Part shown: positions 16,960 through 26,915 of the stretch, one piece after another | How the letters are laid out: the number at the start of each line of letters is the position of its first letter | Numbering within the stretch: position 1 is the stretch's first letter | From: Clostridiaceae bacterium | Lineage (GTDB): Bacteria > Bacillota > Clostridia > DSM-8532 | DNA length: 64,000 bases | Assembly: GCA_012521705.1 (NCBI GenBank) | Contig: JAAYLX010000049.1 | Location: 1 to 64,000 of the forward strand | Reading direction: 5' to 3' | Position numbers and translations under genes: made by a program | The notes under the pieces: generated by a model | Told to the model about the DNA's origin: nothing | What the model saw: only the letters and a program-made list of their open reading frames with translations | Databases searched by the model: none

Positions 16960-17343
16960 TTATGTAAACACAGCTCCATCGATATTAGTAAAAACGTTCT
17001 CCTTCAGTTCTCCCTGATTAACTGCAGTTATGACTGTTCTTGCATTTACGTTGACAACGAAGGCCACTTCATCCATGACTATCAGCGTGTCTTTAATGCC
17101 TTTGGAATATGCCTTGTCAACTGCGTTTTTGAGCCTTTGCACCTGTTCGTTGGTCAGGTTGATATTTCTGGCTTCCAGTCTTGCCGCAGCGTGCTTGGAT
17201 ATTTTAATATCCCTGCCTTCAGAGAGTTTCTGGCTGAGTATTGAAGCGAACTCGTTATTGCTTTGTACAGGTCTTTCCTGGGTTAATCCTTTGCCTGAGA
17301 CTACCTGATGAATGCTCGTAATGGGGCGATTGTTAATGTTCAT
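16960..17343 (-). CDS. Flagellar operon protein, TIGR02530 family
   Basis: This 127-residue protein fits the small family of flagellar operon proteins seen between flgD and flgE in Firmicutes. It has an N-terminal FASILSQKL segment and the conserved core ISKHAAARLEARNI followed by DTLIVMDEVAFVVNVNARTVITAV. Its function is not established, and a role in hook assembly is inferred from position only. No signal peptide or membrane segment is seen. Confidence 0.88.
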   Translation of the reverse strand: MNINNRPITSIHQVVSGKGLTQERPVQSNNEFASILSQKLSEGRDIKISKHAAARLEARNINLTNEQVQRLKNAVDKAYSKGIKDTLIVMDEVAFVVNVNARTVITAVNQGELKENVFTNIDGAVFT

Positions 17344-17357
17344 GCCTCAAGCCCCCT

Positions 17358-18314
17358 TTACAGATCAGTTTCCGGATCCGGCTCTTCCACTTCAGCGTCT
17401 TCCTGAGGATTTTCCTCATCTTGTCCTGGATTATTCTGTTTTTGAAGCTCCTTCAGGATTTCACTCAGCAGAAGTTGTTCAGTTGAGAGCAAGTCAACCT
17501 TTTTGGTTGAGGTTATGCTGCTTGCGGGAACGCTGACCTCATCGAGAATGAGTCTCAGTTTACCGTCCTTCCCATAATAGCCGTCACGCAATATACCGGT
17601 TACCTTGAAGATTTCTCCTGTAGTATTGTCCTTGAATTTCAGGGTTACTTCTTTGTTGACCATTCCTTTTACGTATTCTTCTTCATTCTCGAAAGCACCG
17701 ATATCAAGGTCATGGGGCACTATTTCCACTTCGTCAAGTATTGCGAAGATTCCGCCTTTTTCCTTGGAAATTGAAGCAATTATTCCTTCAATATAAGAAG
17801 AATAGCCATTATCGTTATATACGGTGGATTTGCCCATCATTCCAACTATTGAACTGTATTCCTTGATGTTCTCGTTGTTGAAAGCGTTGGTATCGGATAC
17901 ACTGAGAATCTTATTGACCGGTACGTCATAATCGCCGACTACTGCATAAACCTCTCCGTTCATGACACGGACGGATTGGACAATCCCTTCAACAAGTTTT
18001 GCATTGCCTGTTGCCTCATCAGTTACCTCGCCTGATACATATTTACCCATCAGCGCAAATCCCATGGTATATGAGAAGGACTTGTTGAGGTTCTGCATTT
18101 GTTCAAGAGCACTGAACTGCGCCAACTGGGCGATAAATTCTGTATCGGTCGAAGGGTTCAAAGGATCCTGATGCTGAACCTGAGTGATGAGTAACTGAAG
18201 AAAGTCGTTTTTGCCCAATTCACCGGTATTTCTTTTTTCTCCCGTGCTTGTTGCCTGAGAATTAATTATCTCTTCTATTGTCTTTTGATTGCCTGATATT
18301 GAAATATCACTCAT
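17358..18314 (-). CDS. flgD: Hook-capping protein FlgD
   Basis: The N-terminal FlgD motif (GKNDFLQLLITQVQHQDPLNP, followed by FIAQLAQFSALEQM) is clear. The protein is longer (318 aa) than typical Bacillus FlgD. Extra beta-rich modules fill the middle, and a very acidic tail (DEENPQEDAEVEEPDPETDL) closes it. FlgD caps the growing hook and is itself exported. It lies between fliK and the TIGR02530-type gene. Confidence 0.93.
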   Translation of the reverse strand: MSDISISGNQKTIEEIINSQATSTGEKRNTGELGKNDFLQLLITQVQHQDPLNPSTDTEFIAQLAQFSALEQMQNLNKSFSYTMGFALMGKYVSGEVTDEATGNAKLVEGIVQSVRVMNGEVYAVVGDYDVPVNKILSVSDTNAFNNENIKEYSSIVGMMGKSTVYNDNGYSSYIEGIIASISKEKGGIFAILDEVEIVPHDLDIGAFENEEEYVKGMVNKEVTLKFKDNTTGEIFKVTGILRDGYYGKDGKLRLILDEVSVPASSITSTKKVDLLSTEQLLLSEILKELQKQNNPGQDEENPQEDAEVEEPDPETDL

Positions 18315-18344
18315 TTGTTCACTTCCTTTCTTCTCGGAATAATG

Positions 18345-19877
18345 CTACGCAGTCAGGTTAATCTGCGAGTCCCCATAGAAGTAATCACGGTTTACCGGTG
18401 AATAGATAGTTTCTGTCGGTGCAACAAACTCAGGTTTTCTTCCGGAAATTCTTCTTATGTTGTAATTAGACTCCGGCCCGGTCTGTTGTTGCTGTTGGGA
18501 TTCTTCTTTCCTTCCGTTTCCTACCGAAACGCTCAGGCTTTGGACAAAGTATCCGTTTTTCTCAAGGGAATCTTTCAGCATCTGCATATTGGATTCAAGG
18601 ATTTGTTTTACCTGTTCGCTCTCGGCAGTAATCTTAGCAAGGATTTCTCCTTTTTCGTGGATAATCTTCAGTGACAGTTTGCCCAATGTGTCAGGCTCAA
18701 GGTGCATCTCCATCTCCTGTTTGTTTTCCCCGGCCATGAGTTTGACTTTCATCATGACCTGGTTGGTCACTGACTGGGACATCAGTTTTTCAGTTAATGG
18801 AAGCTGCATTTTACCAAGAGCTTCTGAAACCGGATGGCGATTTGCATCTGCCACACCCTGTCCTTGCTGCAAATCATTCCTGCCCAGATCACCGAAATTC
18901 ACCTGCTGGTTCAGATCAGGGGCTGTGCCGTCAGACACTTCAGCTTCATTCTTCATATTGCTGTTATCGTGCCTTTCTTTCCGTTGTCCGGCTTTTGCCT
19001 CGTTCCGATTATCAAGCTCAGTCTTTCCGGTGATTGTACTTCCAGGTAACTCCTCCTGAACAGGTTCAGCTTCAACTTCTGTCGATACTGTTTCTTTTCC
19101 CTGGAGCGCTTCATCTTCTGCGGGGAGTTCTCCTGCTTTGTCAATCAGTGCTTCATCTGCAGATATCTCGTTTTCATCCGTAGAAGCAATATACTTCTGG
19201 AGTTTTTGAATTAATTCACTGCACTGAGCCTTAAGCTGATCTGCCAGCTCTGTAAGCTCGGGCGCAATCTTTTCAACAGTTGCTGTAAGGTCATGTTCCA
19301 AATTCCCCGTTCTGTCTGTAAGCTCACCTAAAACTTTCAGGATATCGGTAAATTCATTGGCAAGCTCTGTGTTCGGAAGCTCCTCAACCAGGTTCTTTAG
19401 GGTCGCAAGTCTTCCTAAAACATCCTGAAGCTGATTAAGCTGTGTCTCTGAAATTGAAACGGTTGCCTCAACAGAATCCGGATTGTCGGTATTGATTGGT
19501 GTTACATTGAGGGAAGACATGAGGTCTTGCAGGAATTGCAGAAGCATATTGAGATTCTCTTTCTTTACCGGGTCTTTCTCCTTCTTCCTCTTTGATTCAG
19601 CGGAACTTACCTTGTCTGTCTTATCTGAAGGCACTTTTTCAGAAGTACTTTTATTGTTTTTCAGTATTTTGTCCGTGCCCTGCGAAGACACCAATGATTT
19701 TCTTCTGCCCGGGGAAGAAGGGACTGCCTTGGAAAGTCTCGAACTCTCGTCCTGCATTTTGCTGCTTAGGATGTCCATAAAGGATGTGTCATTTCTGCCT
19801 TCATTGACAATGGAATTGGACCGGGCTGAAGAAACATTCACGTCCCGTAGCAGAACTCCTACCATTAACTCATTCAT
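18345..19877 (-). CDS. fliK: Flagellar hook-length control protein FliK
   Basis: The protein is about 510 aa. It has a long polar, low-complexity N-terminal half rich in Ser, Lys and Glu, with coiled-coil-prone stretches. The C-terminal Flg_hook domain is recognisable by MEMHLEPDTLGKLSLKI and the following KQILESNMQMLKDSL. FliK measures hook length and triggers the FlhB switch. ATG 19877 with GGGGGTG upstream is preferred over the longer frame from 19898. The poorly conserved N-terminal half is normal for the family. Confidence 0.92.
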   Translation of the reverse strand: MNELMVGVLLRDVNVSSARSNSIVNEGRNDTSFMDILSSKMQDESSRLSKAVPSSPGRRKSLVSSQGTDKILKNNKSTSEKVPSDKTDKVSSAESKRKKEKDPVKKENLNMLLQFLQDLMSSLNVTPINTDNPDSVEATVSISETQLNQLQDVLGRLATLKNLVEELPNTELANEFTDILKVLGELTDRTGNLEHDLTATVEKIAPELTELADQLKAQCSELIQKLQKYIASTDENEISADEALIDKAGELPAEDEALQGKETVSTEVEAEPVQEELPGSTITGKTELDNRNEAKAGQRKERHDNSNMKNEAEVSDGTAPDLNQQVNFGDLGRNDLQQGQGVADANRHPVSEALGKMQLPLTEKLMSQSVTNQVMMKVKLMAGENKQEMEMHLEPDTLGKLSLKIIHEKGEILAKITAESEQVKQILESNMQMLKDSLEKNGYFVQSLSVSVGNGRKEESQQQQQTGPESNYNIRRISGRKPEFVAPTETIYSPVNRDYFYGDSQINLTA

Positions 19878-19955
19878 CTTTTCACCCCCTTTCTCCAATT
19901 ATTCAATTTCGGTTTTCTGTCCGAAGTCCTAATGCGACTTTACAGATTCCGAAAT

Positions 19956-20786
19956 TTAATCTATGCTCAACCGATCCAGTCTCCTGTCGGTTAGCATCTT
20001 AGTTATTTCAGCTGCAGTTTGGGGTTCCATGGATTCAAAGATCTGACCCCTTACATCTGCTTTTAAACCCTCAAAAATATCAACGGCATTTTCTTTGTCT
20101 TTCTTATACAATTCTGTAAGAACATCTGCCGCACTCTTAGGATCCATGGAGGCAAATGGCTTTGCCAGTTCTTTTTTCTCCGCTTCTTTGGCGTCTTCAA
20201 CAAGTACTTTCTTGAATAATTCTTCTGCAAGTGCCTTGTCAATTTTCTGGAAGTATTCTTTAAACCCTTGCTTGTCATTATTGGCGATCATCTCGGAGAT
20301 TGCTTTTTTTTCAGCTTCAAGATCCGCTTTCTCCTTCTGGATGCTTTCGAGAGTCGCTCTGTTTTCAGCAAGTACTTTCTCGTTGCCTGCGAAATTTTCT
20401 ATTTCTTTGGTCAGTTCAGCAATTTTATCGTTTGCTTCCTTCAGGCTTTCTTCCAGCTCTTTCACTTTATTGCGGTATTCATCGTATCTCTTTCTGAGCT
20501 CTGTTTGAGAAAGGTTTTTGGGATCGTCAAGATCTATAGTCTCAGGGTCTTTGGGCAAAAAATGCTTAAAAACGGGATGACCGACAAAATGGGGCCTTAA
20601 AGAGTCCGCAACCCCATTTATGTTGTTTTTTACTGTAAAATAAAAAACCCCGGTAGATACCAGCAATACAACCAATAACGCCAAAAATACTACTATGACT
20701 GTATGCAATACCCCACCCTGGCTTTTTGGATGGAAATCACCCTGAGGTTCAGGCGATTGATTATCTGTCTTAGGGTTATTGTCCAT
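19956..20786 (-). CDS. YlxF/MotE-like flagellar locus protein with MgtE-N-type domain
   Basis: This 276-residue protein has a cytoplasmic polar start, one membrane segment (about residues 27-50), a coiled coil (about 95-165) and a C-terminal helical repeat domain like the MgtE intracellular N-domain (FASMDPKSAADVLTEL, FESMEPQTAAEITKML). It matches Bacillus YlxF and alpha-proteobacterial MotE, which are encoded between fliJ and fliK. MotE chaperones a periplasmic stator partner. Whether this one does so is unknown. Confidence 0.85.
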   Translation of the reverse strand: MDNNPKTDNQSPEPQGDFHPKSQGGVLHTVIVVFLALLVVLLVSTGVFYFTVKNNINGVADSLRPHFVGHPVFKHFLPKDPETIDLDDPKNLSQTELRKRYDEYRNKVKELEESLKEANDKIAELTKEIENFAGNEKVLAENRATLESIQKEKADLEAEKKAISEMIANNDKQGFKEYFQKIDKALAEELFKKVLVEDAKEAEKKELAKPFASMDPKSAADVLTELYKKDKENAVDIFEGLKADVRGQIFESMEPQTAAEITKMLTDRRLDRLSID

Positions 20787-20797
20787 TAAATTTCTCC

Positions 20798-21259
20798 TCA
20801 GTCTTGTCTGTTCTCGATATTTTTGGCAGCTCCTTTATAGCTGACAAGCTCATCTACTCTCTGCTGTTCGCTTCTTTCTTCTTCTTTCTTGTATTCCTCA
20901 AATTTGTGTTCCCGAAGTTTTTCAAGAACCTTTTTTTCTTTCATTATTTCGATGAGCTTTTCTCTTTTTTTATCGACATTTTCCTGGGCTTTCTTAACAT
21001 TGAGCAATTGGATTTGTTTCCTGTGATCGAGGTGTTCAAGATATGTTTTGATTTCATTGATTTTGGCAGGTTGAATCTGGCCTGTGCAGGCCTTTCTGAA
21101 TTTATCGGTATAAAGATCTATGCAATCTACAATATTTTTCAGTTTCTCCTTCTCCTGCTGGAGTTTGATGGTTGCAAGGCCAAGTTCATTCCTGGCATCT
21201 TTCTCCAGCTGGATTTTAAGGTTCAGATATGTCTGCAGTCGAAACTTGAATTTTGCCAT
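20798..21259 (-). CDS. fliJ: Flagellar export chaperone-escort protein FliJ
   Basis: This protein of about 153 aa is almost entirely coiled coil and rich in Lys, Glu and Gln. The N-terminus MAKFKFRLQTYLNLK is typical of FliJ. FliJ bridges the FliI ATPase ring and FlhA. ATG 21259 follows an AAGG site by about 11 bases. A longer TTG-started frame from 21280 is less likely. It is located directly after fliI. Confidence 0.9.
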   Translation of the reverse strand: MAKFKFRLQTYLNLKIQLEKDARNELGLATIKLQQEKEKLKNIVDCIDLYTDKFRKACTGQIQPAKINEIKTYLEHLDHRKQIQLLNVKKAQENVDKKREKLIEIMKEKKVLEKLREHKFEEYKKEEERSEQQRVDELVSYKGAAKNIENRQD

Positions 21260-21327
21260 AAATGTATACCTTTCCAGCAATTATAGCTGATTGGAAGAAT
21301 TGCAGAAGGATAAAGTTTCTATGATTG

Positions 21328-22662
21328 TCATTCGGTTTGCTGGTGGTCTTCTTCCACCGATTGTTTCATTAATTTGATGGTTTCCTTGAAGCTGAACCGC
21401 TCATTTGTCTCCTGGGTCAGAAACTCATTTATACCCGGATAAAGGTTAATGGCTTTGTCAATATCAGGATTGCTGCCTTTTACGTAGGCGCCTACATTTA
21501 TAAGGTCCTCGGCGTCAGTATACACGGCAAGATTTTTTCTAAGTTCGGACGCGATTTTTTTATGGTTGTCATCCACTATATCGTTCATTACACGGCTTAT
21601 GGATGCAAGGACATCTATGGCGGGGTAATGATTGCGGTGGGCAAGTTTCCTTGAAAGCACAATATGCCCGTCCAGAATACCTCTGGCTGTGTCCGCTATG
21701 GGTTCGTTCATATCGTCACCATCAACAAGCACTGTGTACAGACCTGTAATTGAACCTTTTTCAGAAGTGCCGGACCGTTCAAGAAGTTTTGGCATAATGG
21801 CATAAACCGAAGGCGTATATCCCCTTGAAACGGGAGGTTCTCCAACAGCAAGCCCTATCTCCCTCTGCGCCATTGAGAAACGGGTCAAAGAGTCCATTAA
21901 AAGAATAACATCCTTGCCGCAGTCTCTGAAATACTCTGCAATGGAAGTAGCCACCAGGGCCCCTTTAAGCCTTATCAGGGCAGGCTGGTCGGAGGTCGCA
22001 ATAACAACCACAGATCTTTTCAGGCCTTCTTCTCCAAGATCCTTTTCCAGGAAGTCTCTTACTTCTCTTCCACGCTCTCCTATAAGAGCAATGACGTTTA
22101 TGTCCGACTTTGAATTGCGGGCTATCATACCTATAAGAGTGCTTTTCCCAACTCCGCTTCCGGCGAAAATTCCAAGACGCTGGCCTTTTCCCACAGTCAG
22201 AAGACCATCAATGCATTTCACCCCAAGAGGAATTACCTGGTTTATTCTGGGGCGTTTCATGGGATTTGGAGGAGTGTTTTCCACCGGATAATATTTTTCA
22301 ATGTTTATTGGGCCTTTCCCGTCCATGGGCCTTCCCAGGCCGTCCAAAACACGACCAAGGAGGTCCTGTCCCACTCCTACCTCAAGATTTTTTCTCGCAG
22401 CCACAACGGTGCTGTCAGGTCCTATTCCGCTCATATCCCCTATAGGCATAAGGAGAACTTTTTTGTCCCTGAAACCCACTACTTCTGCAAGAACATCCCT
22501 GCCCATCCGGGATTTTATATGACATAAAGCCCCGACATGTGTTTCGGGGCCTTCAGCTTCTATGGTAAGACCTACAACCTTTGTGACTCTGCCTGTATAC
22601 TTGAAAAAAACTCTGTCATTCAAAAGCTTTTTATATTTCTCCAGACTTATTCTATCATTCAT
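21328..22662 (-). CDS. fliI: Flagellar export ATPase FliI
   Basis: This is an F1-beta-like ATPase with a P-loop (FAGSGVGKSTLIG), a Walker B segment (VILLMDSLTRFSMAQRE) and the export-specific VARKNLEVGVGQDLLGRVLDGLG region. The ATG at 22662 overlaps the fliH stop by eight bases (ATGAATGA). A nearby ATG at 22671 is possible but sits too close to the GGAG site. FliI, FliH and FliJ form the soluble part of the export machine. Confidence 0.96.
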   Translation of the reverse strand: MNDRISLEKYKKLLNDRVFFKYTGRVTKVVGLTIEAEGPETHVGALCHIKSRMGRDVLAEVVGFRDKKVLLMPIGDMSGIGPDSTVVAARKNLEVGVGQDLLGRVLDGLGRPMDGKGPINIEKYYPVENTPPNPMKRPRINQVIPLGVKCIDGLLTVGKGQRLGIFAGSGVGKSTLIGMIARNSKSDINVIALIGERGREVRDFLEKDLGEEGLKRSVVVIATSDQPALIRLKGALVATSIAEYFRDCGKDVILLMDSLTRFSMAQREIGLAVGEPPVSRGYTPSVYAIMPKLLERSGTSEKGSITGLYTVLVDGDDMNEPIADTARGILDGHIVLSRKLAHRNHYPAIDVLASISRVMNDIVDDNHKKIASELRKNLAVYTDAEDLINVGAYVKGSNPDIDKAINLYPGINEFLTQETNERFSFKETIKLMKQSVEEDHQQTE

Positions 22663-23440
22663 TGTCGCCATTTTCTCCCATAATATCATAAAAAGCTTGT
22701 TTTATGTTTTCCAGACGCGTATCTGCGCTTCCGTCCACAGCTCCGATACCCGACTCCACAATGCAGGAGCCTTTGGTCAGGCTGCTGTCTTTTTTGATTT
22801 CTAAAGTGTTTATATCGCCTGACATGGACAACAATACTTCCTGATTTTGAACAACATAATCGTAATCTTCATTAGATACTTTTAAAACGATATGTTCAGG
22901 GTTGCTGCATGATCTGATTGTATCCCTTACAATGTTCAGAATAACATCTTTATTGTTCCGTATCTCCTCCCCGACAACTTTGGAGGCTATACCCAGAACC
23001 AGTTCAACAATATCCGCTTCAAGACCGGCTATGGTCTCTTCATATTCCTCTTTGCACCTGTTTTTGAATTCCTCTGCCTCCGCAAGCAATCTGTTGTAAT
23101 GCTGCTGAGCCAGTTCCTCACCTTTTCTGTAGCCTTCTTCCTTTGCCGTTTGTTCTGTTTCGGCTTTGATTAATTCAGCTTCTTCTTTTGCCGCGTTCAG
23201 TATTTTTTCAGCCTCGAGTTCCGCCTCCCTTTTTATGGTTGCAGCCTCTTCCTTTGCCTTATATATAATGTCCTGCGCAATCGCAAGCTCTTCATCCGGG
23301 TCCGGTGCAGCAGAGGCAGCTTCTTCATAGGCCTCTTCAATAATTTTGGATTCTTCCTTCCGCGGCTTAATCTTATATGGATTTCCTATATTAACCTGAT
23401 TGCGTTTGTAGACGCCATAACCAAAAGTACCGCTATACAA
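22655..23440 (-). CDS. fliH: Flagellar export ATPase regulator FliH (TTG start)
   Basis: This 261-residue protein has a long charged, Ala/Glu/Lys-rich coiled coil in the middle and a FliH/V-ATPase-E-like C-terminal domain (IVELVLGIASKVVGEEI onward). It negatively regulates FliI and links it to the C-ring. TTG at 23440 overlaps the fliG stop by eight bases and is supported by a strong GGAGGAG about 9 bases upstream. Confidence 0.93.
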   Translation of the reverse strand: MYSGTFGYGVYKRNQVNIGNPYKIKPRKEESKIIEEAYEEAASAAPDPDEELAIAQDIIYKAKEEAATIKREAELEAEKILNAAKEEAELIKAETEQTAKEEGYRKGEELAQQHYNRLLAEAEEFKNRCKEEYEETIAGLEADIVELVLGIASKVVGEEIRNNKDVILNIVRDTIRSCSNPEHIVLKVSNEDYDYVVQNQEVLLSMSGDINTLEIKKDSSLTKGSCIVESGIGAVDGSADTRLENIKQAFYDIMGENGDNE

Positions 23441-24455
23441 CTATTTCGTCTCCTCCACCGCGTGAAATAATAATTTCTCCGGCATCCTCAAGTTTTCTGA
23501 TAATATTTACAATCTTCTGCTGAGCCTCTTCAACATCCTTCAGGCGTACAGGTCCCATAAATTCAATGTCTTCCTTGATCATTTCACTGAGACGCTTGGA
23601 CATATTATTGTAAATAACAGTTTGGACTTCCTCTGTCGCACCTTTGAGGGCCAGTGCCAGTTCGTTGTTGTCAACTTCACGCAGGAATCTCTGAATTGAA
23701 CGATTATCAAGCTGCAAGATATCTTCGAAAACGAACATGCGCTTTCTGATCTCTTCTGCCAGGTCTGTATCTTCAACCTCAAGAGTATCCATAATAAATT
23801 TCTCTGTACCACGATCAACCGAGTTAAGGACGTCAACAATAGCCTGAATTCCACCCACAGCTGTAAAGTCCTCGGTAACGAGGGAGGAAATCTTCTTTTC
23901 AAGGACACGCTCCACATCTTTTATGATTTCAGGGGAAGTCCTGTCCATGGTAGCTATTCTTTTTGCAACATCCGCCTGTTTCTCCTGTGGAAGGGCGGAT
24001 AATACAGCTGCGACCTGTCCGGGTTTCAGATAGCACAAAATAAGGGCTATGGTCTGTGGGTGCTCGCTCTGGATAAAGTTAAGTATCTGGGAAGGATCTG
24101 CTTTTCTGACAAAGTCGAAGGGTCTGACCTGCAAGGAAACAGTCAGTTTGTTTATTATCTCCACCGCTTTATCAGCACCCATTGCTTTCTCCAGAATTTC
24201 CTTGGCGTAACTAATACCGCCTTCGGTTATGTATTGCTGGGCCAGACAGAGCTGATAGAATTCACTTAAGACATTTTCCCTTTCAGCGGGGGAAACTGTC
24301 CTTATATTTGCAATCTCTAAAGTGAGTTGTTCTATTTCTTCTTCTTTCAAATGTTTGAAGATTTGGGCGGATCTTTCGGGACCTAACGTAATAAGCAGCA
24401 TCGCCGCTTTTTCTTTCCCTGTCAAATCCCTTATTTGATCAGATCTGACGGCCAC
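23433..24455 (-). CDS. fliG: Flagellar motor switch protein FliG
   Basis: This 340-residue FliG has the EHPQTIALILCYL motif in the middle domain and a C-terminal torque-generating domain with the charged helix (IRKRMFVFEDILQLDNRSIQRFLREVD). It sits between the MS-ring (FliF) and FliM, and interacts with stators. The start is GTG 24455, with GGAGGTG at 8 bases spacing. Confidence 0.97.
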   Translation of the reverse strand: MAVRSDQIRDLTGKEKAAMLLITLGPERSAQIFKHLKEEEIEQLTLEIANIRTVSPAERENVLSEFYQLCLAQQYITEGGISYAKEILEKAMGADKAVEIINKLTVSLQVRPFDFVRKADPSQILNFIQSEHPQTIALILCYLKPGQVAAVLSALPQEKQADVAKRIATMDRTSPEIIKDVERVLEKKISSLVTEDFTAVGGIQAIVDVLNSVDRGTEKFIMDTLEVEDTDLAEEIRKRMFVFEDILQLDNRSIQRFLREVDNNELALALKGATEEVQTVIYNNMSKRLSEMIKEDIEFMGPVRLKDVEEAQQKIVNIIRKLEDAGEIIISRGGGDEIVV

Positions 24456-24493
24456 TTATCAAACACCTCCAACAAATAAAGAATACCCACGGC

Positions 24494-26065
24494 TTAATCC
24501 CAATCATCGGCAATCCAGTTCCTAAGTAATTGTGCAACAGCATCGGGATTCTCTTTTGCGAATTTATCAATTTGCTTCTTAAGTTCGGATTGTTCCTCAA
24601 TATTAATATCAATTATTTCTGAGGAAGCGGCATCAACCTGGCCCGGAACGCCGGCAGCAGCTTCCAAGGCGGCTGTCTGGAGTTCAGCAGGAACAGATTC
24701 CTTCCTTGGGATGGCAACAATCGTCATGACAATTAGCAGTACCAGCATCAGAGCATAGAAACCATACCTGTCAAACAGCTCGTTAAGAGTATCGCCAAAT
24801 GTCTTTTGTGCAGGCTGCTGTGCTGCAAGCTTCTGTATACTTACCGAGATATTGTTTACAGGGATTCCTGTTGCGGCATAAGCGGTATTTTTAATTTGTT
24901 CTATATATTCCGCCGTCAAACCTTCATCTGAGAGTACCCTGTCACCATACCACAATGAAATGGACATGGTTGACTGATCAGGCACAAGTTTTCCAACAGC
25001 TTTTTCCGACTGTTCCGTGGTTTCATTGTACAGTCTTTCTTCAATAGTATGGTTTTTATTATATTGTGAATTGGTGTCACCGCCAATTTGGTAGCTTGGG
25101 GCAGTCTGAGGATTTGCATCGGTACCGGGTGCGTTGCCGCCGGTTCCGTTTTCAATGGTCTCAGTAAGTGTCTCCTTGTTTTTGATAAATCCTTCCCCAT
25201 CCTCATCAGGAGCAGTATATTTTACCGAAGAACTCTTCAGGGTGTCGAAATCCAATACCGCATTTGCGGAAACGCTTAAAGTATCGAAATGTTCATTCTC
25301 AGCAACACCAATTTTGAAGAAATCGTATACTTTCTGTTCCAGCTCCATTTCCCTCTGCCGGCGCATTTCTTCCTGGGTATTGGCTCTGTCCAGTTCAGGT
25401 TGATTGCTGTGCCGTGAAAGGGGATTCAATTTTTCATCCACTATGGTAATCCGGTCAGCGGGAATTCCAAGTGAAGCGGCCACAACATTGGCTGCCGCAT
25501 CAACCTGGTCGGGAGTCAATGGCTGCTTGGTCTTGAGCATTACATAAGCGCTGCCTTCCTGGTCCTCGCCGGGTTTAACCCAGAAGGTTTTTTCCGGTTT
25601 GGAATACTGAACTGTGGCATTTTCAACGTTTTCGAATTTCTTTAATTTATAGACAAGATCATTGGTAAGATAGTTCTTCCACAGATTCTCCTTATCTTTT
25701 TCAGTAGCTGTGAGGGAAAGCTGACTCCAGGTGTCGGCAAAAGCTACTTCCGGAGAAACAATGCCCTGTGTTGTCAAATCGAACTCAATATCAGCCTTCT
25801 TCCTGCTGTCAACAAAAACCTGGTTGACGCCTTTCTTGAATTTTATATTGTTTTCAGTAAGATAATTTACGACAGGCTGAAGATCGATTTCATCAGTACT
25901 GCTGAAAAGTGGTACATACTCGACTCTTAGCGTTAAAACCAATGTAACCGCTATAGCGATAACCAGTATTGCTGCAGTAAGATAAATCCTGATTCTCTGA
26001 CCTTTGTCAAGATCTGTCCAGAATTTTTTGATTTTCTCGAATATCTTTGTCAGTGCTTCCGGCAT
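24494..26065 (-). CDS. fliF: Flagellar MS-ring protein FliF
   Basis: FliF is an inner-membrane ring protein with two membrane segments (about residues 25-45 and 430-450 of about 523) and a YscJ/FliF ring-building domain between. The FliG-binding C-terminal tail (PDAVAQLLRNWIADDWD) is intact. ATG 26065 is preferred over an in-frame upstream start because GAGGTGG lies about 6 bases before it. FliF nucleates basal-body assembly. Confidence 0.96.
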   Translation of the reverse strand: MPEALTKIFEKIKKFWTDLDKGQRIRIYLTAAILVIAIAVTLVLTLRVEYVPLFSSTDEIDLQPVVNYLTENNIKFKKGVNQVFVDSRKKADIEFDLTTQGIVSPEVAFADTWSQLSLTATEKDKENLWKNYLTNDLVYKLKKFENVENATVQYSKPEKTFWVKPGEDQEGSAYVMLKTKQPLTPDQVDAAANVVAASLGIPADRITIVDEKLNPLSRHSNQPELDRANTQEEMRRQREMELEQKVYDFFKIGVAENEHFDTLSVSANAVLDFDTLKSSSVKYTAPDEDGEGFIKNKETLTETIENGTGGNAPGTDANPQTAPSYQIGGDTNSQYNKNHTIEERLYNETTEQSEKAVGKLVPDQSTMSISLWYGDRVLSDEGLTAEYIEQIKNTAYAATGIPVNNISVSIQKLAAQQPAQKTFGDTLNELFDRYGFYALMLVLLIVMTIVAIPRKESVPAELQTAALEAAAGVPGQVDAASSEIIDINIEEQSELKKQIDKFAKENPDAVAQLLRNWIADDWD

Positions 26066-26147
26066 TTTTTCCCACCTCATCAGAGGATTCTCTATTGTAT
26101 TTCAGATTTCAGGTTATCATAAGTACAAAATATTAAATCCAAATATG

Positions 26148-26447
26148 CTATACCTGCATTCTCATGATTTCCTGGTAAGCTTCAATAACTTTGTTTCTCA
26201 CTTCCATGACAAACTGAAGCGATATGGACGCTTTTTCGCTTGCAATCATCACAGAATGAATATTGTCAGTTCGTCCTGCTATAAAATCCTCAGTGATTTT
26301 GGCCGATTCCTGTTCAAGGGCGTTTACATTGTTGAGGGCATCCATTATTAAATCTTTAAAACTTGAATTCTCATTATTTTCTGCCGCTTTGGCCGCCCCT
26401 GAGGTATTGGCCGTATTGTTAACCATTCCTATCTGGTATACATTCAT
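26148..26447 (-). CDS. fliE: Flagellar MS-ring/rod junction protein FliE
   Basis: This 99-residue protein ends in the FliE motif (SISLQFVMEVRNKVIEAYQEIMRMQV), and the rest fits the family length. FliE connects the MS-ring to the rod and is the first rod protein exported. It is encoded between flgC and fliF, as in Bacillus. Confidence 0.94.
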   Translation of the reverse strand: MNVYQIGMVNNTANTSGAAKAAENNENSSFKDLIMDALNNVNALEQESAKITEDFIAGRTDNIHSVMIASEKASISLQFVMEVRNKVIEAYQEIMRMQV

Positions 26448-26465
26448 TTACTTGCACCCCCAACC

Positions 26466-26912
26466 TTATCGACCTATTTCCAGAGCCTTCATCGCCATGG
26501 ATTTTGACGCATTAAGGGCTGTAACGTTTGCTTCATAGGCGCGTGTAGCAGATATCATGTTAACCATTTCGGTTACAATTTCCACGTTGGGCATCCTGAC
26601 AATACCGTTTTCATCAGCGTCGGGATGGGACGGATCATAAACCTCCTTAAACGGGGTCGGATCCTCAACAATACCTGAAACACGGACTCCGCTGCCGGTA
26701 AGGTATCTGTTCCTGCTTTCTTCGGACAAATACTGAGAGAAAGGCGCTGCTTCCTTTTTCTCCTGGAACAATACAACTTTGCGCCTGTAGGGAGTACCAT
26801 CTTCTGTGCGTGTAGTATTGACATTCGCAATATTCTGCGAAATAATATCCATTCTAAGCCGCTGGGCAGAGAGTGCTGATGCGCTTATATTGAAAGAATT
26901 AAATAAACCCAT
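26466..26912 (-). CDS. flgC: Proximal rod protein FlgC
   Basis: This 148-residue rod protein has the N-terminal signature (ALSAQRLRMDIISQNIANVNT) and the C-terminal partner segment (VNMISATRAYEANVTALNAS). Both are typical of FlgC. It lies four bases downstream of flgB. Confidence 0.96.
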   Translation of the reverse strand: MGLFNSFNISASALSAQRLRMDIISQNIANVNTTRTEDGTPYRRKVVLFQEKKEAAPFSQYLSEESRNRYLTGSGVRVSGIVEDPTPFKEVYDPSHPDADENGIVRMPNVEIVTEMVNMISATRAYEANVTALNASKSMAMKALEIGR

Positions 26913-26915
26913 TTA